From positions 1-39,565 of the forward strand of contig CAYUXZ010000025.1 of the NCBI GenBank assembly GCA_964449135.1: a stretch of DNA of 39,565 nt, read 5' to 3'. Within the stretch, counting starts at the first letter, position 1. Each line of letters starts with the position of its first letter. Shown here one piece after another: positions 34,675 through 39,565 of the stretch. The DNA is from SZAS-103 sp964449135. Lineage in GTDB: Bacteria; Pseudomonadota; Gammaproteobacteria; Xanthomonadales; Xanthomonadaceae. The translations under genes were made by a program, and so were the position numbers. Under the pieces are notes generated by a model. That model made no database searches. It was not told where the DNA came from and saw only the letters and a program-made list of their open reading frames with translations.

Positions 34675-36668
34675 AGCGCGAACACCAGCAAGGCCAGCAA
34701 GGTTGCGAAGCTGTAGACGAGGTACAACGCGATGCGTCCTTGCTGCAGCAAGCCGATCAAGTTCGCGACCGCGTCAACCGCGCGCGCGATCGGCACGTAC
34801 ACCCAACCCCACCAGCGATCGGCCAGGTGCAGCGCATACCATGGCGCCGAATCATCCGGCGACGGCACCTCGCGGTGGATCCGGAAGAACGGCGCGAAGA
34901 TGTGCCGGATCGGCTGACCGAAGCCTTCCGCGGAGTCCTGCATGCGCGCGGTCTGCGCAGGGAAGCCGCAATCCCAGGGCGGGCTTCGTCGGGTGCGGCC
35001 GTGATAGAGCAGACGGACCAGCACGAAGCTACCGATGAAACAGGCGGCGATGCCGACTCCGAACGCGAGCGGGCTGTAGGACGCGCGTTCGGTCGTGATC
35101 GGCACGACCAGCCAGGAAGAAGTCGTGTGATTACCGAGGGTCGTACCGAGCAGACTGCGATTGACCTGATCGAGTGCGCTCAGGACCGCTACCGGGAACA
35201 GGCCCAGCAGCACGCAGGTGATCGCCAACCACGCAAGCCCGATCCGCCCGAACAATCCTGCATCGTGCGTTTTCTCCACGCTCGGCTCGCGCGACCGGCC
35301 GAGGAAGATGACGCCATAGAACTTCACCAACACGTAGGCGGCCAGTGCGACGGTGAGCGCAAACAACGCCGCGCCGAGCGGCACAAGCATGTTGACCAGC
35401 GCATGCGGCAGCGTCGGTGTGAACAGGTAGGACTGCAGCAGCAGCCACTCCGACACGAAGCCGTTGAGCGGTGGCAGTCCCGCCATCGCGAGCGTACCGA
35501 TCAGCGCCAGGCTGGCGACCCAGGGCATCGGACGAATCAGGCCACCGAGCTTGCCCAGGCTGCGCTCGCCGGTCGCATGCAAGACCGAGCCGGTCGCGAG
35601 GAACAGCAGGCTCTTGAATTGCGCGTGATTGACGCAGTGGTACAACGCCGCGGCGAGCGCGAGCGCGCACAAGGAGTTCATGCCCATCCCGCGATACAGC
35701 AGCGCCAGTCCCAGACCGCTGAAGATGATCCCGATGTTCTCGATCGACGAGTAGGCAAGCAGGCGCTTCATGTCGGACTGCACCGCTGCGAACACCGCGC
35801 CGAAGAATCCGGAGAATGCGCCGAGTGCGAGTACCACCGCGCCCCACGCCCAGTTTGTTGGGTGCAGCAGATCGAAGCTCACGCGCACGAAACCGTAGAC
35901 CGCGGTCTTTAGCATCACCCCGCTCATCAGCGCGGACACCGGAGACGGCGCGGCCGGATGCGCTTCGGGAAGCCAGACGTGCATCGGTACCAGCCCGGCC
36001 TTGGCGCCGAAGCCGAACAGCGCCAAGCCGAAGGCGACGCTCGCCCAGGCGGGCGACAGCCCGGCATGGCGCATCGCGTCGAACGTGAACTGCCAGGAGC
36101 CGCCCTGCAGTACTCCGAAGCAGAGCAGCAGGCTGATCGCGCCGACGTGCGCAAGCAGCAGATACAGGAAGCCAGCACTGCGAATCTCCGATACGCGGTG
36201 CTGGGTCGTGACGAGGAAATACGACGACAGCGCCATGGTTTCCCACGCCACCATGAAGGTGAAGGCATCGTCGGCCAGCACCACCATCGCCATGCTGGAC
36301 AGGAACACGTGGTACTGGAGGCATTGCAGGCCGGGCGCGGTGCCTTCGCCGGCGCGGAAGTAGCCTGCCGCGTACCACGACACCCCCGACACGGTCAGCC
36401 CGATCAGGGTGAGGAAAACCGCCGCGAGCGCATCCAGGCGCAAGTGCATCGGCAGATCCGGCAGGCCCAACGGAAGGATGCGGGTTTCTGGCGCGCCAAA
36501 CAGAGCCTGCACGGCGACGACCGTCAGCGCGAGACCCAAGATCGCGCCCAGCGGAAACAGCGTGCGCGCGACCCATCCGAGCCGGCGGGGTGCGATCAGC
36601 CCGGCACCGCCTATCGCAAGCCAAGCAAGAATCACGGCCAGTACGGCGGTGAGCGGCGTAACTGCCAT
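34671..36668 (-). CDS. HyfB-like antiporter subunit
   Basis: The 665-residue polytopic protein is of the Proton_antipo_M family and is the first gene of the operon. The ion-path Glu lies in VAWETMALSSYFLVTTQ and the Lys in FGAKAGLVPMHVWLPEAH, followed by AAPSPVSALMSGVMLK. The long C-terminal extension (RIHREVPSPDDSAPWY and a final membrane helix) is characteristic of HyfB/HycC. ATG 36668 has GAGG 8 nt upstream. It is one of the two antiporter-like subunits here, with HyfF; a HyfD-like third subunit is not present. Confidence 0.92.
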   Translation of the reverse strand: MAVTPLTAVLAVILAWLAIGGAGLIAPRRLGWVARTLFPLGAILGLALTVVAVQALFGAPETRILPLGLPDLPMHLRLDALAAVFLTLIGLTVSGVSWYAAGYFRAGEGTAPGLQCLQYHVFLSSMAMVVLADDAFTFMVAWETMALSSYFLVTTQHRVSEIRSAGFLYLLLAHVGAISLLLCFGVLQGGSWQFTFDAMRHAGLSPAWASVAFGLALFGFGAKAGLVPMHVWLPEAHPAAPSPVSALMSGVMLKTAVYGFVRVSFDLLHPTNWAWGAVVLALGAFSGFFGAVFAAVQSDMKRLLAYSSIENIGIIFSGLGLALLYRGMGMNSLCALALAAALYHCVNHAQFKSLLFLATGSVLHATGERSLGKLGGLIRPMPWVASLALIGTLAMAGLPPLNGFVSEWLLLQSYLFTPTLPHALVNMLVPLGAALFALTVALAAYVLVKFYGVIFLGRSREPSVEKTHDAGLFGRIGLAWLAITCVLLGLFPVAVLSALDQVNRSLLGTTLGNHTTSSWLVVPITTERASYSPLAFGVGIAACFIGSFVLVRLLYHGRTRRSPPWDCGFPAQTARMQDSAEGFGQPIRHIFAPFFRIHREVPSPDDSAPWYALHLADRWWGWVYVPIARAVDAVANLIGLLQQGRIALYLVYSFATLLALLVFAL

Positions 36669-36746
36669 CAGGCGCGCCTCGAGGACATTCGCGAATTCTC
36701 TGTCAACGCGACGTTCGGCAGCAGGTTCGAGCTCGCCGTGTGTTGC

Positions 36747-36775
36747 TTGACAGCGTCACATCAGATTGTCATGGT
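36747..36775 (+). promoter_or_regulatory. Possible promoter of the RHH-like gene
   Basis: A consensus TTGACA (36747-36752) is followed after 17 nt by a weak -10, CATGGT. The TGACA (36748-36752) and a TGTCA (36767-36771) form a short inverted repeat that could be an operator. The region also lies upstream of the divergent hyfB-like operon, for which I see no convincing promoter. Confidence 0.3.
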
Positions 36776-36807
36776 ACGCACATCTAATGTAAATGGGAGC
36801 CGACCCC

Positions 36808-37062
36808 ATGACCCAGGAACAGCGTACCGCTCGGCTGACAGTGCTCATGGATCCCGACAAGAAATCGGTGTTCGAGCGCCTGTGCGATCTCGACGACGTC
36901 ACGCCCTCGCAGGTCATTCGTCGGATGGTCCGCGAATACATCGAGCAGCGCGTTGGCCGCGCATGGCAGCCCGGCCAGTCGGTCGAAGATTTCTTTGCGA
37001 ATGCCCCGGCCGCCGCTCCGATTCTTCAGGGTGATCGTGAGGTCGCGACGATCGGCAACTGA
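36808..37062 (+). CDS. Small ribbon-helix-helix-like DNA-binding protein
   Basis: The 84-residue protein (89 if ATG 36793 is used) has the pattern of CopG/Arc-type regulators. A short beta strand (TARLTVLMD) is followed by helix PDKKSVFERLCDLDD, turn VTPSQ and helix VIRRMVREYIEQRVG, with a Pro/Ala-rich tail. GGGAG lies 9 nt before ATG 36808, which favours this start. It could repress itself or the divergent hyf-like operon. It might also be the antitoxin half of a toxin-antitoxin pair, but no toxin gene is evident next to it. Confidence 0.65.
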   Translation: MTQEQRTARLTVLMDPDKKSVFERLCDLDDVTPSQVIRRMVREYIEQRVGRAWQPGQSVEDFFANAPAAAPILQGDREVATIGN

Positions 37063-37280
37063 ATGGATGCGTCCGTGCCGGCGTGGCTGATAGTGGCCGT
37101 GCAATTGGCGGCTGCGGGGGCGTTGAGTTGGGCGTGCGCCTTCGAAGTGCATTCGTCGTGGGCGCCGCAGCGGCTTGCGCGATTGCTGCGTTGCTGGTGA
37201 TCGCCCCGGTCGGGTTCATCGACGAAAACCCGTGGGGCTACAGCCTGGGGTTCGTGGCGACTGTAGGTGGATATCCCTGA
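37063..37280 (+). pseudogene. Small membrane-protein ORF, possibly frameshifted
   Basis: A 45-codon ORF starts at ATG 37063, right after the previous stop, and encodes one hydrophobic segment (PAWLIVAVQLAAAGALSWA) before ending at 37200. An overlapping frame (to 37280) continues with a second hydrophobic segment (FVVGAAAACAIAALLVIAPVGF) and ends at a natural-looking stop. The two together would make a two-helix membrane protein if one base were gained or lost near 37120-37150. It could equally be two chance ORFs. I do not recognise it. Confidence 0.25.
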
Positions 37281-37406
37281 ATGCGCAGCATCGAAAGCAA
37301 GCGGCGTCGCGCCAAGTGACAAGTCCTTCCTTGAAGCTCACTCCGCCGAAATAGTCGATTCAATCACCAGATCAAAGCGGGTAACCATTCAACGATGAGG
37401 TGCGGC

Positions 37407-37616
37407 ATGGCAACCGACACGGACATCGACGACCTCAAACGGATGTGTTTAGTGTTGTTCCTGGAGTTACGGGAAGTGCGCCGCCGATTGGACATCGACT
37501 CCTTCGAGCTGCGCGATGACGCCGAGGCGCGCCTGAACATCGAGCGCGATCTGCGCGATTTCCAAAAGCTGCTCGGCATGGCGAGCCGCGATACGCGCCC
37601 TACGACCGTGCGGTGA
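37407..37616 (+). CDS. Small helical protein of unknown function
   Basis: The 69-residue protein starts at MATDTDIDDL, with GAGG about 7 nt upstream. It is rich in Arg, Asp, Glu and Leu with a heptad-like pattern (LELREVRRRLDIDSF, LNIERDLRDFQKLL), suggesting a coiled coil or helical hairpin. No membrane segment or Cys pair is present. I do not recognise a family. It lies among orphan ORFs in a region that looks accessory. Confidence 0.5.
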   Translation: MATDTDIDDLKRMCLVLFLELREVRRRLDIDSFELRDDAEARLNIERDLRDFQKLLGMASRDTRPTTVR

Positions 37617-37632
37617 ATCAGGACAAACGACG

Positions 37633-37908
37633 GTGACACCCCACGACGCCAACAGACCCGATCCGCGTGCGGCCATGTCGAAGGTGATCGGAACTCCAAT
37701 TTTCGCGACCAAACAGTTTTCGGTCCGCGCCTTGTTTCGTGTCAACGCCCGGGGCATTCGCACCTTCGATGCCTACGTGCTCGTCGGCGAAGACGAACAG
37801 ATCAAGTCCAGTTTCGCGCGTGCCACAAAGGCGCGCGAGGCCATGTTTGCGGCGCAAGCAGACCACGACCGCCATCGGGAGAACCATCCACCGGGATCCT
37901 CGCCATAG
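37633..37908 (+). CDS. Small protein of unknown function
   Basis: This 91-residue ORF starts at GTG, with AGGA 9 nt upstream, 16 nt after the previous stop. An internal ATG at 37675 is an alternative. The middle part alternates strands and helices (FSVRALFRVNARGIRTFDAYVLVGED), and the C-terminus is His/Arg-rich and probably disordered. I do not recognise it. Its codon use is consistent with coding, but support is modest. Confidence 0.4.
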   Translation: MTPHDANRPDPRAAMSKVIGTPIFATKQFSVRALFRVNARGIRTFDAYVLVGEDEQIKSSFARATKAREAMFAAQADHDRHRENHPPGSSP

Positions 37909-38345
37909 CCGGCGACCGGGACGACCTCGTCGGCAGGCATTTCTCGCTGGAGCGCCGGCACGCGATAGACGCACGAATTGCTTCAAGGCCCTTCGGAGTA
38001 CGTCGTGTCGATCATGGGAATACTGCGAAAATGACCAACTGGGAATTTCGCCCGGAAACCCGAAACCTAGGCTCGGAAGTCCGCCGATCCGACCCCGCAG
38101 AGAACATCGCCCCAGCGGAACAGCCCGCTGTGGCGCGGATTGTCGGCTGAGGCGATCGGACTTCCTCTGTGCTGCCAACTGTCTGGCGGCGTAGCCAGTT
38201 TAGAGGCGGAACTGGTCATCGCTCCGTGTTGCTAACGATGCGATTAGCGGCCGTTATCGGATAGGGAAGCGCGGCGTGCGAGCGAATCCGCATCTCCCCG
38301 TCAGGCGTTAACCTTCCAGATTCATTCATTCATCGGAGGGATGCC
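37909..38345. other. Intergenic region with structured repeat and small dyads
   Basis: These 437 nt hold no convincing gene. They contain repeat copy A (38037-38190), the dyad CCAGTT/AACTGG (38195-38215), and a fragment CCGTGTTGCTAAC (about 38224) matching the 3' end of repeat copy B. A GGAGGG ribosome site (38336-38341) serves the isochorismatase-family gene. A long minus-strand ORF across part of it looks like a shadow. Confidence 0.6.
38037..38190. repeat. Structured dispersed repeat, copy A
   Basis: It begins AACTGGGAAT and ends ACTGTCTGGCGG. Its core folds on itself: ATCGCCCCAGC (38106-38116) pairs with GCTGAGGCGAT (38146-38156) with one mismatch, and GTCCG (38079-38083) pairs with CGGAC (38157-38161), leaving a one-sided bulge. 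The core is shared with copy B about 1.4 kb away in the same orientation. No ORF or transposase is linked to it. Confidence 0.75.
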
Positions 38346-38981
38346 ATGGCCAGTGAACCGATTCGCGATCCGCTCAAGGATCATCTGCTTACGCCGCAAA
38401 ATTCCGCGTTCATCCTCATCGACTACCAGCCCGTACAGGTCAATTCAATCGCTTCGATGGAACGCCAGCGCCTGGTCAGCAATATCGTGCGTGCGGCGAA
38501 AGCCGCGGTGCTGTACGGCCTGCCAGTCGTGCATTCGACCGTGAACGTGATGACCGGCCGCAACAAGCCGCCGATCGAGCCGCTGCGCCAGGTGCTCGAC
38601 AAGTTCCCGACTTACGATCGCACGACGATCAACTCCTGGGAGGACGTCGAGTTCCGAAAGGCCGTGACGGCGACCGGTCGCAAGAAATTGATCATGACGG
38701 CGTTGTGGACGGAAGCGTGCTTGACGTTTCCCGCGCTCGACGCATTGCGTGAAGGCTACGAGGTATACGTCGTGGCCGATGCGGTCGGAGGCACGTCGGT
38801 GACCGCGCACGAGATGGCGCTGCGCCGTATCGAGCAGGCCGGTGGCAAGATTATCAGCGTGACGCAACTGTGGTGCGAACTGCAGCGCGACTGGGCGCGT
38901 ACGGAAACCGTACCCGGGTTCATGACGTTGTTCATCGATATGACCGGCAGTGCGGGCGTCGTCGCGGCCGGTGAGCCGTGA
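38346..38981 (+). CDS. Isochorismatase-family (YcaC-like) hydrolase
   Basis: The 211-residue cytoplasmic enzyme has the cysteine-hydrolase fold. Asp26 lies in AFILIDYQ and the nucleophile Cys125 in WTEACLTFPALDAL, with the cis-peptide region before it (LIMTAL). The segment TINSWEDVEFRKAVTATGRKKL aligns with the YcaC subgroup, whose natural substrate is not settled; true isochorismatase activity is not implied. A GGAGGG site precedes ATG 38346. The stop overlaps the osmC-like GTG start, so the two form an operon, and the pair is bracketed by two repeat copies. Confidence 0.88.
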   Translation: MASEPIRDPLKDHLLTPQNSAFILIDYQPVQVNSIASMERQRLVSNIVRAAKAAVLYGLPVVHSTVNVMTGRNKPPIEPLRQVLDKFPTYDRTTINSWEDVEFRKAVTATGRKKLIMTALWTEACLTFPALDALREGYEVYVVADAVGGTSVTAHEMALRRIEQAGGKIISVTQLWCELQRDWARTETVPGFMTLFIDMTGSAGVVAAGEP

Positions 38982-39433
38982 AGCCGCAATTTCACGCCAG
39001 CATCGTATCGGCTGGCACGAATTATCTGCACTTTATTCGTGCCGGTCATTTCGATCTGCAAACCGATGAGCCCAAGGCGCTCGGCGGCCAAAGTGCCGCG
39101 CCGGCGCCGTTCGATTACTACCTTGCCGCACTTGCTTCGTGCACGGCCATAACATTGCGCATGTATGCCGGGAAGAAAGGCTGGAACCTCGGCGAATTCC
39201 GCGCGGAACTCGAACTCACACGCGACGACAACGGCAAGGTGAGCATCCGACGGGTGCTGCATTCGGACCAGCCGCTGAGCGACGAGCAGTGGCAGCGCCT
39301 GCTCGAAGTCGTGGAGAAAACACCCGTGACCCGCGCCATGCGTGAGGGCGCGCAGATCAGGAGCGAGCGTGCTCCCTACCGGGGAAATGCATTCGGACTG
39401 CGGAAATGGCCTTCTGAGAACAGCCCCGGATAA
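38978..39433 (+). CDS. OsmC-family protein
   Basis: The 151-residue protein belongs to the OsmC/YhfA superfamily of thiol-dependent peroxidase-like proteins. The first active Cys lies in FDYYLAALASCTAITLRMYAG (only the segment around SCTAIT matters). At the usual place of the second Cys (a C-P-V motif) the protein has EKTPVTRAM, with Thr instead of Cys. Members with one Cys are known, but the standard two-Cys peroxidase mechanism would not apply. The start is GTG, overlapping the upstream stop as GTGA. Coupling with an isochorismatase-like enzyme suggests a shared stress or detoxification role (inference). Confidence 0.85.
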   Translation: MKPQFHASIVSAGTNYLHFIRAGHFDLQTDEPKALGGQSAAPAPFDYYLAALASCTAITLRMYAGKKGWNLGEFRAELELTRDDNGKVSIRRVLHSDQPLSDEQWQRLLEVVEKTPVTRAMREGAQIRSERAPYRGNAFGLRKWPSENSPG

Positions 39434-39565
39434 CTGGGGAATCGGGCCCCGAATGTCCGCCGATTCGACCCCACAGAGAACATCGCCCCAGCTGCTGATC
39501 CCGTTGTAGCGCGGGATGGCGGCTGAGGCGATCGGACTTTTCCCGTGTTGCTAACTGTCTGGCGG
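39432..39565. repeat. Structured dispersed repeat, copy B (runs off window)
   Basis: It has the same orientation and architecture as copy A: AACTGGGGAAT at the left, then GTCCGCCGATTCGACC, the stem ATCGCCCCAGC (39482-39492) with GCTGAGGCGAT (39522-39532), and the right end ACTGTCTGGCGG. An apical stem ATCCCG/CGGGAT is present here, while copy A has a shorter CCGC/GCGG in the same place. The left edge overlaps the osmC-like stop by 2 nt. Confidence 0.75.

Noticed and set aside
29482..36668. A functional NiFe hydrogenase or formate hydrogenlyase
   Set aside because: The large subunit lacks both CxxC ligand pairs, and polyferredoxin and maturation genes are absent from the window.
37618..38178. 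Minus-strand ORF of 186 codons over the repeat region
   Set aside because: It spans a structured non-coding repeat and a plausible plus-strand ORF, and shows no domain.
38037..39565. Integron attC sites flanking a cassette
   Set aside because: The ends (TGCYAAC) do not match the RYYYAAC/GTTRRRY core sites and no integrase is in the window. A folded repeat remains, but its type is unknown.

Overview
This is a GC-rich chromosomal segment from a Gram-negative gammaproteobacterium, most likely in the Xanthomonadales (Rhodanobacteraceae or Lysobacteraceae type). That placement is inferred from gene content and order, not from a search. Supporting evidence is the tRNA-Asp/ppiD junction, the mltD-gloB-yafS-like-rnhA-dnaQ neighbourhood also known from E. 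coli, outer-membrane barrels ending in Phe, and many ATGA/GTGA start-stop overlaps. One run of 100 Ns (19567-19666) marks a scaffold gap inside a gene with tandem repeats.

Region 1 (1-9518) is mostly housekeeping. It holds tRNA-Asp with two tandem terminators, ppiD (periplasmic chaperone), then fabI, mltD and gloB on the minus strand. A divergent, tightly overlapping plus-strand run follows: a methyltransferase, rnhA and dnaQ, leading through a possible 25-codon ORF into a membrane Ser/Thr kinase. A PP2C phosphatase converges on the kinase and probably reverses it.

Region 2 (9515-24708) is a surface and envelope module. Three large paralogous autotransporters lie head to tail on the minus strand (about 1128, 1239 and at least 1700 residues). 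They share a linker and a C-terminal beta-barrel but carry different passengers: DUF11-type repeats, bacterial Ig-like repeats, or both. Most DUF11 repeats open with a 12-residue loop that fits the EF-hand calcium-loop pattern. Divergent from the third autotransporter, across a palindromic double TATACT promoter, is an exported caspase-like protein with Sel1 repeats and a coiled coil.

Region 3 (24779-29443) has a minus-strand group (two exported proteins of unknown function, a cupin, and a DUF900-like alpha/beta hydrolase) and a divergent membrane TolB/TPR protein.

Region 4 (29482-36668) is a compact minus-strand operon, hyfB-C-E-F-G-I-like, encoding a complex I/hydrogenase-4-related membrane complex. 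Its large subunit lacks the NiFe-binding cysteines and there is no polyferredoxin subunit. It therefore looks like an energy-converting-hydrogenase-related (Ehr-type) complex rather than a hydrogenase.

Region 5 (36747-39565) is accessory in character: a small ribbon-helix-helix-like protein, small orphan ORFs, and an isochorismatase-family/OsmC gene pair flanked by two copies of a structured repeat of about 110-150 nt.

The best candidates for something undescribed are the Ehr-type complex with no obvious redox partner, the autotransporter trio with predicted calcium loops and a divergent exported caspase, and the hairpin repeats around the isochorismatase/OsmC pair.
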